Source of the DNA: Methanobacteriales archaeon HGW-Methanobacteriales-1
GTDB lineage: Archaea; Methanobacteriota; Methanobacteria; Methanobacteriales; Methanobacteriaceae
Length of the DNA: 64,000 nt
Assembly (NCBI GenBank): GCA_002839705.1
Contig: PGYO01000001.1
Location: 310,001 to 374,000, forward strand
Reading direction: 5' to 3'
Shown here: positions 1 through 9,415 of the stretch, one piece after another
How positions within the stretch are numbered: the stretch's first letter is position 1
Layout: each line of letters begins with the position of its first letter
The notes under the pieces: generated by a model
Database searches by the model: none
What the model saw: only the letters and a program-made list of their open reading frames with translations
Told to the model about the DNA's origin: nothing
Position numbers and translations under genes: made by a program

Positions 1-78
1 CTAAAAAAGAGTTTTAATTTGGGCAATGATTTAATTTTAGAATATCATGTCTTAGATAATTTATTAAAAAAAGAATAA
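1..78 (+). CDS. C-terminal end of an unidentified protein (5' truncated by window edge)
   Basis: An open frame runs from base 1 to a TAA at 76-78 and encodes the last 25 residues of a protein that begins outside the window. The tail is Leu/Lys/Asn-rich and ends in KKE. It converges with the PHP gene on the other strand, with about 90 AT-rich bases between them. Too little remains to name a family. Confidence 0.4.
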   Translation, partial: LKKSFNLGNDLILEYHVLDNLLKKE

Positions 79-171
79 GTATCTATATAAAAAAATATTT
101 AATTATTTTTAACTTATAATTAAAATTAGATTCTAATAATATTATATAATAATTTACTTTTTTCTATTTAA

Positions 172-837
172 TTATAACAAACCTTTATTTTTTAAAATTC
201 TTTCAGGATTTGTAGTTAATGCTTTTTTAACTTCTTTTTTGGGCAAACCAGCACCTAATCCATAACTATAAGCTGTTTCATAATTAATAAGGTCGACTGG
301 AGAGTGAGTATCTGTATCTATAATTAAATTCGCTCCTACTTCCAGGGCAACTTTTCCCACATGCCCATTTCCCAATGAATGTCCTCGCCTGGAGCTAATT
401 TCAAGATATATATTATTCTCTTTAGCTATTTCAGCTTCTTCATAAGTAATAAGTCCGGGATGTGCTAATATGTCTACATCTGGACAATTTACAGCAGCCC
501 AGTTGGTTCCTTCAATAACTGGTTCTACTAATGTTTCCCCGTGAACTACTATAACTTCTGCACCCAATTCTTTAGCTTTTTTAGCCAATTTAGGAATAAT
601 TTCTGCAGGAGCATGGGTTATTTCAGCACCAGGAACAATGGTAATGCCCCAATTATCGTTTATATCTTGTACAGCATCAATTATGCGGCCCACACAATCC
701 ATATTGGTTGCATCTACATGGTCTGTAATGGCAATAGCTTTATGATCTAAAACACATGCTCTTCGAGCAATTTCAGATGGTAAAAGTTCTCCATCACTAA
801 AAAGACTGTGAATATGTAAATCTATTCTTTGTGTAAT
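172..837 (-). CDS. PHP-domain metal-dependent phosphoesterase, probable ATT start
   Basis: This is a single-domain PHP (polymerase and histidinol phosphatase) hydrolase of about 221 residues. The metal ligands are visible in order: LHIHS near the N-terminus, TDH, GAEIT, VVHGE, AHPG and DTDTHS near the C-terminus. PHP enzymes are usually phosphoesterases; the substrate is unknown. The first ATG in frame (702) would delete the HxH and TDH metal motifs, so it cannot be the true start. The frame is open to a stop just beyond 850 with no ATG, GTG or TTG before HxH. An ATT at 837-835 sits 7 nt after an AGGGG Shine-Dalgarno sequence, the same spacing as other starts here, and gives [11 protein letters not shown]. 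The family call is secure; the ATT start is inferred. Confidence 0.8.
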   Translation of the reverse strand: MTQRIDLHIHSLFSDGELLPSEIARRACVLDHKAIAITDHVDATNMDCVGRIIDAVQDINDNWGITIVPGAEITHAPAEIIPKLAKKAKELGAEVIVVHGETLVEPVIEGTNWAAVNCPDVDILAHPGLITYEEAEIAKENNIYLEISSRRGHSLGNGHVGKVALEVGANLIIDTDTHSPVDLINYETAYSYGLGAGLPKKEVKKALTTNPERILKNKGLL

Positions 838-1104
838 TTTAATTCCCCTAATTGTTTAATAAATAATAAACATATGCTGAAATAATGATTATGTTAATTA
901 TAAATAATTTATAAATTAATTAATATATTAAATTTGTTTATTAACCTAACTATTATTTAATTAATAATCTAATAATCTATTTTTATAGAATAATAGTTTT
1001 ACAAAATATAGGATAAATTCTGTTCAATAATCTAATATAATTAATATCATATATTAATATCCAAAATACTGTTTGAAATTTTAAAGTTTTAAAATTGTGA
1101 TAAA

Positions 1105-1971
1105 ATGGAAGTTTCAATATTTGTGCCATCCCATATTACTGGCTTTTTTCAAATTATAAATCATAATAATCCTTTAAAAAAAGGTTCCCGTGGTGCGGGT
1201 GTGGTTATGGATAAAGGAGTCATAACTAGAATTAAAGCTTCTAAATCAGATAATAAAATAGATATTAGTATAAATGGAAAATCTGAATCTTTCAATAATT
1301 CTATTACTCTGAAAACTGTTGAATTACTCCAAAAAAAATTTTCCATTTACTGTGGGTTTAAAATAGAACATGAAATTCAGGTTCCCATAGGATGTGGATT
1401 TGGAACGTCTGCTGCGTGTGCATTAGGAACTGCATTAGGGTTAGCATATATCTTTAATTTACCAATGACTTTTAATGAGGCCTCAGGAGTAGCTCATCAG
1501 GCTGAAGTAGAATTAGGAACGGGGTTAGGTGATTTAATCGCAGAAACTTCGGGTGGAATCGTTATCAGATTAAAAGAAGGCTCCCCTGGATTCGGAAAGA
1601 TTGATAAAATCATCAGCGAGCCTCTTTATGTGATATCAAAAACTTTAGGAGATATAGACACTTCTTCTATTATTCAGAATCCATCTCATCAGAGAATAAT
1701 AAATCGCACTGGTGAGGGTATGCTTAAGAAATTATTATATGATCCAACACCTCAAAAATTCATGTCATTATCTAAAGAATTTGCTGAGAAGACTGCACTG
1801 ATGAATGAAAATGTAAAAGAGCTGGTTGATATTTTAAATGAAGAAACCATAGGGGCCTCCATGGCTATGCTTGGAAATACAGTTTTTGCCTTATCTAAAA
1901 CTCCAGATAATAGTCTTGAAAATAGTATTGTAAGTAAAATAGATTTTCATGGAGTTAGGTTCTTAGAATAA
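1105..1971 (+). CDS. Pantoate kinase (GHMP kinase family)
   Basis: Archaeal pantoate kinase phosphorylates pantoate to 4-phosphopantoate in the archaeal CoA pathway, replacing bacterial pantothenate synthetase and pantothenate kinase. The 288-residue protein has the GHMP kinase glycine/serine motif PIGCGFGTSAACALG at residues 94-108, an N-terminal VPSHITGFF segment typical of this branch, and LGTGLGDLIAETSGG around the middle. The ATG follows GTGATAAA, a good Shine-Dalgarno context. Another CoA gene of this pathway, GTP-dependent dephospho-CoA kinase, lies at 60.4 kb. The aromatic biosynthesis genes follow on the same strand but are separated by AT-rich spacers. Confidence 0.9.
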   Translation: MEVSIFVPSHITGFFQIINHNNPLKKGSRGAGVVMDKGVITRIKASKSDNKIDISINGKSESFNNSITLKTVELLQKKFSIYCGFKIEHEIQVPIGCGFGTSAACALGTALGLAYIFNLPMTFNEASGVAHQAEVELGTGLGDLIAETSGGIVIRLKEGSPGFGKIDKIISEPLYVISKTLGDIDTSSIIQNPSHQRIINRTGEGMLKKLLYDPTPQKFMSLSKEFAEKTALMNENVKELVDILNEETIGASMAMLGNTVFALSKTPDNSLENSIVSKIDFHGVRFLE

Positions 1972-2087
1972 AAAATTTGGTATGGATTCATTAATAAATA
2001 AAATTAATTTTGAGTCCTGAATAAAAATATAAATCTGAAATTAAAATCAATTTAATAAAAATATCAATTTACATCATTTATTTAATA

Positions 2088-2753
2088 TTGGTTCAACAAA
2101 TTATATATGATTCTACTTATCTAATAACAAACTATAGAAAGCGTGTTATTGCCATGTTATGGGCAATGAACAGATATGTGGATTCTATGATTAAAATCGT
2201 ATATGATATTAAGGTTTATCGGGAGAATATCCAACAGATTGTCCAAAAAAACGATGTTGTTGTTGAATTAGGATGTCATATTGGTAATTCTACTCGTATA
2301 CTAGCCGAATTAGCATCAGATGGTAAAATAATAGCAGTTGATAATAGTCCGGAGGCTGGATCCAGTATGGAACGGGTCATGGCGGATTACAATAATGTAG
2401 AATTCATTAATGCAGATGCTAGACTTCATGAAACATTGGAGGAAGTATTTCAAAAAATTAAAAAATGCGATTTACTTTCTGTTGATTTAGGTGGTGGTTA
2501 TCACCCGGACACGACTTTCAAAGTATATTTCATTTGGGCTTCCACATTAAAGCCAGAAAAAACTATTATCCGTAATAGAGGTTTGTTGGATTTTGCACTT
2601 TCAGCAGAAACTCAAGAAGTTATCAAGTCACAAAAGGGTTGGTTGGAGTCCAGCGGCGATGCAGGGATTCCTCCCAGGCTAAAAGAATTTAAACACTGGT
2701 CAAAAAAGATATATCAGGAGGGTGTTGATGATAGGAAAGAAAATAAGGATTGA
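2088..2753 (+). CDS. Class I SAM-dependent methyltransferase-like protein
   Basis: This 221-residue protein has a Rossmann-type SAM-binding motif ([14 protein letters not shown], residues 57-70) followed by the acidic end of strand 2 ([10 protein letters not shown]) and a motif-III-like FINADAR. The substrate is not evident. The start is uncertain: TTG at 2088 has no clear ribosome-binding site, and an ATG at 2154 (MLWAMNRY) is a reasonable alternative that keeps the whole SAM fold. The 3' end overlaps the next gene by about 26 bp, so the two are probably translated together, which suggests a link to aromatic or cofactor metabolism without proving it. Confidence 0.7.
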   Translation: MVQQIIYDSTYLITNYRKRVIAMLWAMNRYVDSMIKIVYDIKVYRENIQQIVQKNDVVVELGCHIGNSTRILAELASDGKIIAVDNSPEAGSSMERVMADYNNVEFINADARLHETLEEVFQKIKKCDLLSVDLGGGYHPDTTFKVYFIWASTLKPEKTIIRNRGLLDFALSAETQEVIKSQKGWLESSGDAGIPPRLKEFKHWSKKIYQEGVDDRKENKD

Positions 2754-3525
2754 AAGAATTATTGACCGAAAAACAGGAAAAAGTGTAATTGTTCCCATGG
2801 ATCACGGTGCTTCCATAGGTCCTGTCCCCGGGATTATTGATATGGCTAAAACCATTGATGATGTCTCAAAAGGTGGCGCAAATGCAGTTTTAATGCATAA
2901 AGGAATGGTTGGAAGGGGCCACAGAGGATATGGGAGCGATATTGGTTTAATAATCCACCTATCTGCTAGTACTGGACTCAGCCCACACCCTAACCATAAG
3001 GTTTTAGTCACTTCAGTTGAAAAAGCCTTAAAAATCGGTGCGGATGCAGTTTCAGTACATGTAAATGTGGGCTCTGAGCGAGAACCAGAAATGCTTATTA
3101 AACTAGGTACTATTTCTGAAATCTGTGATGATTGGGGAATGCCTTTGATTGCTATGATGTACCCTCGAGGAAAGCATATTAAAGATGAACACGATGCAGA
3201 AGTTGTTAAAATAGCAGCCCGGGCTGGTGCAGAATTGGGTGCAGATATTATAAAAACTAATTATACTGGAGATCCAGATACCTTCAAAGAAGTTATTGAT
3301 GGTTGTCCAGTTCCATTGGTAATTGCTGGTGGCCCGAAAGTTGAAACAGATAGACAACTTCTAGAAATGGTTAAAGACTCTGTTGATGTTGGTGGGGCGG
3401 GTGTTGCAATAGGAAGAAATGTATTCCAGGCTAAATCACCTCAAAAAACAACTAGGGCTATTTCTGAAATTGTTCATCATAAATTAGAAGTTGATGAGGC
3501 TTTAAAAATATTAAATGGAAACTAA
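2728..3525 (+). CDS. 2-amino-3,7-dideoxy-D-threo-hept-6-ulosonate synthase (ADTH synthase)
   Basis: This is the class I aldolase-type enzyme that opens the archaeal shikimate route, condensing L-aspartate semialdehyde with a 6-deoxy-5-ketofructose phosphate to make the precursor of 3-dehydroquinate. Family landmarks are [11 protein letters not shown] near the N-terminus, the barrel strand with the Schiff-base lysine ([10 protein letters not shown]) and [18 protein letters not shown] phosphate-binding segments. The ATG at 2728 lies 7 nt after GGAG in AGGAGGG, better than the in-frame GTG at 2722. It is followed on the same strand by dehydroquinate synthase II, the next step. About 265 residues, normal for the family. 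Confidence 0.92.
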   Translation: MIGKKIRIERIIDRKTGKSVIVPMDHGASIGPVPGIIDMAKTIDDVSKGGANAVLMHKGMVGRGHRGYGSDIGLIIHLSASTGLSPHPNHKVLVTSVEKALKIGADAVSVHVNVGSEREPEMLIKLGTISEICDDWGMPLIAMMYPRGKHIKDEHDAEVVKIAARAGAELGADIIKTNYTGDPDTFKEVIDGCPVPLVIAGGPKVETDRQLLEMVKDSVDVGGAGVAIGRNVFQAKSPQKTTRAISEIVHHKLEVDEALKILNGN

Positions 3526-3681
3526 ATTTAGTGGATTGATATTAAGCCTAATTTAATATCTAATTCCATTAATTTTTAATATTTTTACAGGAGTCTAAAA
3601 TTAATTAATTCCATTAAATCTATTTAATAATTGATCCTATCTTAAATTATTTAGATATATTAAATATTAGGACGGTAAACT

Positions 3682-4806
3682 ATGAAATTCGCTTGGATAA
3701 TGCCTCCAGGAAGGACCTGGGATGAAAAAAAAGGTTACATAACCACAGCTTTAGAATCTGGCATAGATCATGTTCTAGAAATGGTGGAACTAGACAATAT
3801 TCACAAACTAGGTAATATAACCGTTATTTCTGATCAGGAAGAAGCAGACATAATTTTAGTTGGAAAGAATGGAGAAGGAGATAGTACGTTACATCTTCCT
3901 AATGACCTAGTTGAATCCAAGGATATGGCTGCGGCTTCCAGCTTCAAAAGAAAAGGAAAAACTGTAGCGGCCTATGTGGAAATAGCCAGTAAAAAACACG
4001 AAGAATTGGCCCGAAATTTAGGTCGAGTGGTTGATTATCTAATTTTAGTGGGAAAAGACTGGACAATTATCCCCCTGGAAAATATCATTGCTGATCTCCA
4101 AAGTGAGGATGTTAAACTGATTGCTGCAGCTTCTGATTATAATGAAGCTAAACTAGCTTTAGAGACACTGGAACATGGTACGGATGGTATTTTGATTCAA
4201 CCTCAAGATTTCTCTGAAATAAAGAAAATAGCAGAATTAATTGAAAAAATAGAATCTGAAAAGTACGATCTTCAAGCAGCCACTATAACTCGCATAGAAC
4301 CTGTTGGTTCGGGTGATAGGGTATGTGTAGATACTTGCTCTATGATGAATGTGGGAGAAGGTATGTTAATCGGTTCTTATTCTAAGGGATTATTTTTAGT
4401 TCACAGCGAATCATTAGAAAGCGAATATGTTGCTTCTAGACCATTTAGAGTTAATGCCGGCCCAGTACAGGCCTATGTAATGACTCCGGGCAATAAAACC
4501 AAGTATTTATCTGAGTTGGAAACTGGGGACGAAGTTTTAGTTGTGGATGATACTGGAAAAAGCAAAACTACCATCGTAGGCAGAGTTAAAATTGAAAAAA
4601 GGCCACTAATGTTGCTGGAAGCTGAATTTGAAGGCATTAAAGTCAAAACCCTCTTGCAAAATGCCGAAACAATTCGTCTGGTAAATGAAAATGGGGCTGC
4701 TGTTTCGGTTTCTGATCTTGAAGAAGGGGACAAAGTCATGGTCTATTTAGATAAAGGGGCCAGACATTTTGGAATGTCCATAGAAGAAAGTATAATTGAA
4801 AAATAA
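3682..4806 (+). CDS. 3-dehydroquinate synthase II (archaeal AroB')
   Basis: This NAD-dependent enzyme oxidatively deaminates and cyclises the ADTH product to 3-dehydroquinate, replacing bacterial DAHP synthase plus AroB. The 374-residue protein begins MKFAWIMPPGRTWDEKKG and carries the family segments RIEPVGSGDRVCVDTCSMM, GMLIGSYSKGLFLVHSE and RPFRVNAGPVQAYV in the C-terminal half. It lies 156 bp after ADTH synthase, so the two consecutive steps sit together. Beyond its stop, T-rich tracts at roughly 4800-4870 are plausible oligo-T terminators. Confidence 0.92.
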   Translation: MKFAWIMPPGRTWDEKKGYITTALESGIDHVLEMVELDNIHKLGNITVISDQEEADIILVGKNGEGDSTLHLPNDLVESKDMAAASSFKRKGKTVAAYVEIASKKHEELARNLGRVVDYLILVGKDWTIIPLENIIADLQSEDVKLIAAASDYNEAKLALETLEHGTDGILIQPQDFSEIKKIAELIEKIESEKYDLQAATITRIEPVGSGDRVCVDTCSMMNVGEGMLIGSYSKGLFLVHSESLESEYVASRPFRVNAGPVQAYVMTPGNKTKYLSELETGDEVLVVDDTGKSKTTIVGRVKIEKRPLMLLEAEFEGIKVKTLLQNAETIRLVNENGAAVSVSDLEEGDKVMVYLDKGARHFGMSIEESIIEK

Positions 4807-5085
4807 ACTTTTTATTAAAGTCTAACTCATTATTTTTCTATTAACTCTAACTTTTTATTTTACTTTTTATTAAAAATTATTTTATTTTATAGCTTCATTT
4901 ATTTAGTTTACTAAAAATGTTTTAAATATTTATTTTTCATCAAAATCTTTTTTTATTATTTATTAAAATATTTCTACAATAATAAATTTAATAAATAATT
5001 GTATTCCATAACATAATATTCATTAACAAATAATATTTCTATATTCTCTAAAATATGATATTTTATAACACTCTGGGGGAGTTTC

Positions 5086-6027
5086 ATTAGTTATAATGTA
5101 GAAATTATTAGTCCTACACAGAAAGATGAGCTTTTGGATGAACTAAATTTTAATTATACTTTTGAGCGAAAAGCAAATATTCACGGAGCATGTATCAAGC
5201 TTCTAACGGATAATGCTGATTTTAAAGAAGAATGGGAAGATAATTTCAAGTTTATGAATGAGGATATTAGGCCTCATGCTAAAATTATTTCGGTGGATAA
5301 TGGCGGAGATTTAAAGGTTCAATATGAACCCCAGTCTCATACTTGTATAATTGAAAACTGTGATTATTATGGATGGATAAAAAGTATTGCTTTAGCTGCT
5401 GTCTCTGACTTTTTTGAAGAATATAATTCTGAAAATCGCCGATATTCACTCCACGCATCTGCTGTAGATTTTGGAGGGCACGCAATAGGTATTATGGGTC
5501 CACCCGGGACTGGAAAAACCACATTAACTTATGGGATGCTAACTGAAAGATATTTTAATTATATATCTGATGACTGGTTTTTTACACGTATTTTTAAAAA
5601 TGACACGGTTATTTACTCATCAGAAAAGAATTCTTATATTCGGGATGATATTGCTGATGTTTGGCCAGAGTTTTCAGATACAATAAATCGCGTTAAACTG
5701 GATAATCGCCAAAGGGGCCTGGCAGATGTAAAAAATCTTTTTCAGGGAAGAGTTCGTGAATCTTCAACATTACATTCCATGATACTACTGGAGAGAGATT
5801 TAAACAAAAGCCCTTTTAGAAAATTAAATGTTTCTGATGCGCTAGATTACATGAAAAGCACTGACTTTTGTAATCCTCACCAATTAATTAGGAATGAAAG
5901 AAAATTTAATCTTCGAATGAACTTCTTCAAGGATATCTTTTCAAAAATGGATGTCTACATGTTAAATACAATTGAATCCCCTCAAAAGAGTTTAAATAGG
6001 ATAATGAGTTTAATTTCAGAGGCTTAA
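5086..6027 (+). CDS. HPr kinase-like P-loop protein, possible ATT start
   Basis: The protein has a Walker A motif GPPGTGKTT (residues 138-146 from the ATT start), preceded by a YSLHASAVDFGGHAIGI segment and followed by YISDDWFF, an arrangement seen in HprK/PEP-carboxykinase-type kinases that phosphorylate serine on HPr. No HPr or PTS gene is visible, so the substrate is unknown. The first canonical start is TTG at 5134 without a ribosome-binding site. An ATT at 5086 lies after GGGGGAG and would add 16 residues beginning I/M-S-Y-N-V-E-I-I. Family assignment is moderate; the start is a guess between these two. Confidence 0.65.
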   Translation: MSYNVEIISPTQKDELLDELNFNYTFERKANIHGACIKLLTDNADFKEEWEDNFKFMNEDIRPHAKIISVDNGGDLKVQYEPQSHTCIIENCDYYGWIKSIALAAVSDFFEEYNSENRRYSLHASAVDFGGHAIGIMGPPGTGKTTLTYGMLTERYFNYISDDWFFTRIFKNDTVIYSSEKNSYIRDDIADVWPEFSDTINRVKLDNRQRGLADVKNLFQGRVRESSTLHSMILLERDLNKSPFRKLNVSDALDYMKSTDFCNPHQLIRNERKFNLRMNFFKDIFSKMDVYMLNTIESPQKSLNRIMSLISEA

Positions 6028-6094
6028 TCTACAATAATTTTATTATATTGAATAAATACTAATTTAGATATTTTAATGCCAAAAAGTGGTACAA

Positions 6095-6661
6095 ATGGTC
6101 ATTTCTCAAGATGTACGAGCTTTTTTAGCTGTTGATATAGATGAAAGTTTAATTGATAAGATTGTGGAAATTCAAGAGATTTTTAAACATATAAATGCTC
6201 CAGTTAAATTTGTAGAACCTGAAAATCTTCATTTCACCCTAAAGTTTTTTGGAGATGTAAATGAAGAAAAAATAGAAGAAGTTAATGATATAATTGTCAA
6301 AAGGGTAGAAAATTTTTCACCTTTTGAGATTTTGATTAAGGGAGTTGGTGTTTTTCCTAGTTTAAGATATATACGAGTTTTATGGTTAGGTGCAGAAAAT
6401 TTTGATTCATTTTCAAAATTACAAATGGATCTAGATCAGGAATTTGTTAAAATAGGCTTTGAAAAGGAAAGAAACTATGTTCCCCATCTTACAATGGGGA
6501 GATTAAAAGGTTCTGGAAATAAAGATGCTTTAATTAAAAAAATCGAGGAACTAAATAATATTGCTGTGGGGAAAACTACAATAGATAGATTAATTCTTAA
6601 AAAAAGTGAACTAACTCCTGATGGGCCAATTTATACAGATTTAAAGGTATTTAATCTTTAA
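6095..6661 (+). CDS. thpR: RNA 2',3'-cyclic phosphodiesterase (2H superfamily, ThpR)
   Basis: This 188-residue protein belongs to the 2H phosphoesterase superfamily, historically called 2'-5' RNA ligase, which opens 2',3'-cyclic phosphates on RNA ends. The two catalytic HxT motifs are present as HFTLKFFG and HLTMGRLKG, and the N-terminus has the usual RAFLAVDID. ATG at 6095 follows AGTGGTACAA and is preferred to GTG at 6086. The CCA-adding enzyme lies 229 bp downstream on the same strand, consistent with a tRNA-end processing role. Confidence 0.88.
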   Translation: MVISQDVRAFLAVDIDESLIDKIVEIQEIFKHINAPVKFVEPENLHFTLKFFGDVNEEKIEEVNDIIVKRVENFSPFEILIKGVGVFPSLRYIRVLWLGAENFDSFSKLQMDLDQEFVKIGFEKERNYVPHLTMGRLKGSGNKDALIKKIEELNNIAVGKTTIDRLILKKSELTPDGPIYTDLKVFNL

Positions 6662-6890
6662 ATGTTTTTCAAACTTCAATTTTTTTGTTATTATTAGATT
6701 TAATTTTACTTAATAAAATCTATTTAATATTTTAACAAGAATCTAAGAATTATTTATAGGATTAATCATCTAATAAATTATAATTAAAAATAATTATGTG
6801 GATAGGGATAGCTTATATATTAAATTAATAATTAATTAAAGCCAATTTTACTTAAGGATATAAAAATTGAATATAATTAGGAGAATATGA

Positions 6891-8297
6891 ATGGATTTTG
6901 ATGCTCTTTTAAATGAAATAAAACCCAATAAAATTGAAAAACAAAAAGTAGAATCACTAGCTGACTCTATGATTGATTTTATTAATAATTTGGCCCAGGA
7001 AAAGGGGATTCATACTGAAGCAATTTTAGTTGGTTCAGTTGCTAAAAATACATGGCTTTCTGGCAATGCAGACATTGATATTTTCCTACATTTTCCTCTG
7101 GAAACTCCACTGGCTGATTTAAAAGAGCAAGGACTATATTTGGGTCATGAATGTATAAGAAACATGTTCGGTGAATCAGATGAGCGTTATGCTTCTCATC
7201 CTTATGTTACTGGATATATTAATGGATACAGTGTAGATTTTGTTCCATGTTACCTCATTGAGAATGCAGAACAACTAAAATCGGCTGTAGATCGCACTAT
7301 TTTACATACTCATTACATTAAAGAGAATTTAAAAGAAAACCAGATTGATGATGTTTTAATCCTTAAAAAATTCATGGAAGGTATTGAAACATATGGTTCG
7401 GAATTCAAGGTAGGTGGGTTTGCAGGATATCTATGTGAACTCTTAATTTTGGAGTATGGGTCTTTTAATAATGTTTTAAAGTCAGCGGCCTCTCAATGGA
7501 AAAAAGGACTCATAATTGATCTTGAAAATTATGGTACTGGGGGTATTTTTACAGATTCTTTAATTGTTGTGGATCCTACAGATAAAAAACGAAATGTTGC
7601 AGCGGCATTAACTACTCAGAAAATGGCAGAATTCATGGTGGCCGCACGGAATTTTTTAAAATGTTCCATTAATGATTCTACTCATAATACTACTAATAAT
7701 CTGGAATACTTCCATTCTGTGACTTACTGTAGTGATTTAGACTCAATAAAAAAAGAATTTGCAGATAATGGAACAAAAACATTCTTAATCTATTTCAATC
7801 CACCGGGAATACCTTCAGATGCCATATATCCTCAATTAAAAAAGACTGAAATGTCATTAAGCTCAAAACTTGAATTAGAAGGATTCAAAGTATTTAAAAG
7901 TTCTTACTGGACCAATGAATCTAATATCGCACTTATAATACTGGAATTTGGAGTATGGGAACTGCCACATTACAAAATTCATGAAGGGCCCATGGTATGG
8001 GATGAACTCCATCAAGAACGATTTTTAGATAAGTACTCCTATGGGGCTTGGGTTGAAAATGATCGGTGGAAGGTACAGGTTCCCCAAAAAAATAATAAAG
8101 CAGATAAAATGATAGAATTTTTCTTAAAGCCTGAAAATATTCATCATCTAAAGATAGGAAAACATCTTAAAGATGAAATTTTAAAAAACAATGTGATAAC
8201 AGATATTAATGAATTTTTATCATCTGAAAATGTTTCTAAGGAACTTTTGGAGTTCATGGATGATTTTTTAAATCCTGGAAAGAATTTATGGAGATAA
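6891..8297 (+). CDS. cca: Archaeal CCA-adding enzyme (class I tRNA nucleotidyltransferase)
   Basis: This enzyme builds and repairs the 3' CCA of tRNAs. The 468-residue length is typical of the archaeal class I enzyme. The nucleotidyltransferase signature GSVAKNTWLSGNADIDIF is at about residues 47-65, with the two metal-binding aspartates in DIDIF and a third carboxylate in YSVDFVPCY. The ATG at 6891 follows GGAGAATATGA. It follows thpR. Confidence 0.92.
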   Translation: MDFDALLNEIKPNKIEKQKVESLADSMIDFINNLAQEKGIHTEAILVGSVAKNTWLSGNADIDIFLHFPLETPLADLKEQGLYLGHECIRNMFGESDERYASHPYVTGYINGYSVDFVPCYLIENAEQLKSAVDRTILHTHYIKENLKENQIDDVLILKKFMEGIETYGSEFKVGGFAGYLCELLILEYGSFNNVLKSAASQWKKGLIIDLENYGTGGIFTDSLIVVDPTDKKRNVAAALTTQKMAEFMVAARNFLKCSINDSTHNTTNNLEYFHSVTYCSDLDSIKKEFADNGTKTFLIYFNPPGIPSDAIYPQLKKTEMSLSSKLELEGFKVFKSSYWTNESNIALIILEFGVWELPHYKIHEGPMVWDELHQERFLDKYSYGAWVENDRWKVQVPQKNNKADKMIEFFLKPENIHHLKIGKHLKDEILKNNVITDINEFLSSENVSKELLEFMDDFLNPGKNLWR

Positions 8298-8388
8298 ATA
8301 TTCAATTTATTTTTTTTAGAGTATTTTAAGTATTTATTTACTAATTACTTTTTAATTAGTTAGGAGGTTCTTTTTTAATTATCTTTAA

Positions 8389-9414
8389 TCAGTATCCTTT
8401 TCTCTCACTAACAAATTTGGGAACCGCTTCTTTTAAGGGATCAAAGGTTTCTATATTTTTTACTTCCATGCAGCGCATACTTACCTTAGAATGGAGAGAA
8501 GTGGGCATTCTCAAAATTCTTTTAAGATCTATACTCACTTTAGCATCAACCAGACCCATATTAAGTTTTGATATTCCTTCAACCAGATTTCTATATCTTA
8601 TTGGTCCAATTTTATTTTTGAATAGGCCCCATTCATCTTTTTGAACCATTTCACGATACTTTAAAACATCTTTCATTAATTTAGGGTTAACCTCTTCCAT
8701 TTTCTCAGTTCCATTCATATTTGTTATTGCATATTTCACTCTTTTTGTAAAAACTGCAGGATATCCAAAAGGAATTAAATAGTGATCCATTTTATCATAG
8801 CCTGGAGCACGGTCTTTTTTATATACTTCTTGTGCATAATAATTTCTTTCTTTACTTTCTATTGAAGAGTATTTGGACTTAGGAACTTCTGCACCTACTA
8901 CATATTTCAATATTTGAGATCTTACTTCACTATTTAACTTCATTACATTTTTGTCTAATATTCTAATGTGATAACCTCTACCTGAATAAATGACATGTAT
9001 ATCAGTAAGTCCTAAATCATCTTTGAGTGTGTCTAAAATATTTGAAACTATTTGTCGAGCTTCATCAAGACAAATTTCGCATACACCATCACAATCGCAT
9101 GATCTAATGGGAATATCTTTAGCATCAACGTCAAAAATAAGCTCAGATTTTAGCCAATCTCCTCTTCTACGAGGTTTGTTATAAAATGCGACAGAGCAAT
9201 AAGCTGCAAATGGAAACCTAATCCTTAAAAATTTTTTGAGTTCATTTGAATTTTTAAAAACTCGATGTCTATCATTAGGTCCTCTACCTAAATGATCAAA
9301 TCCAAATTCTCTATTATGAATATTTTCATTTATAAATTCAGGCAATTTTTTGATATCCCATTCTTCAGTATAATATTGTTTTCTTTCGGCTTTGGTTGCT
9401 GGTTCAAAAATCAT
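8389..9414 (-). CDS. priS: DNA primase small (catalytic) subunit PriS
   Basis: PriS makes the RNA/DNA primers for archaeal replication. The catalytic DxD is in LIFDVDAKD (D95, D97) and the nucleotide-binding SGRGYH motif is at residues 144-149; a cysteine cluster CDCDGVCEIC at 106-115 is the zinc-binding knuckle. The 341-residue length is normal. The gene follows priL with a single base between stop and start, so the subunits are translationally coupled. GGTGAT immediately precedes the ATG, closer than usual for this sequence. Confidence 0.93.
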   Translation of the reverse strand: MIFEPATKAERKQYYTEEWDIKKLPEFINENIHNREFGFDHLGRGPNDRHRVFKNSNELKKFLRIRFPFAAYCSVAFYNKPRRRGDWLKSELIFDVDAKDIPIRSCDCDGVCEICLDEARQIVSNILDTLKDDLGLTDIHVIYSGRGYHIRILDKNVMKLNSEVRSQILKYVVGAEVPKSKYSSIESKERNYYAQEVYKKDRAPGYDKMDHYLIPFGYPAVFTKRVKYAITNMNGTEKMEEVNPKLMKDVLKYREMVQKDEWGLFKNKIGPIRYRNLVEGISKLNMGLVDAKVSIDLKRILRMPTSLHSKVSMRCMEVKNIETFDPLKEAVPKFVSERKGY

Positions 9415-9415
9415 A

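Noticed and set aside
541-750. Plus-strand ORF opposite the PHP gene
   Set aside because: It is antisense to a gene with clear metal-binding motifs and has no family features or ribosome-binding site.
4807-5085. Repeated ACTTTTTATTA stretches as a repeat family
   Set aside because: They are low-complexity AT sequence best explained as oligo-T termination tracts.
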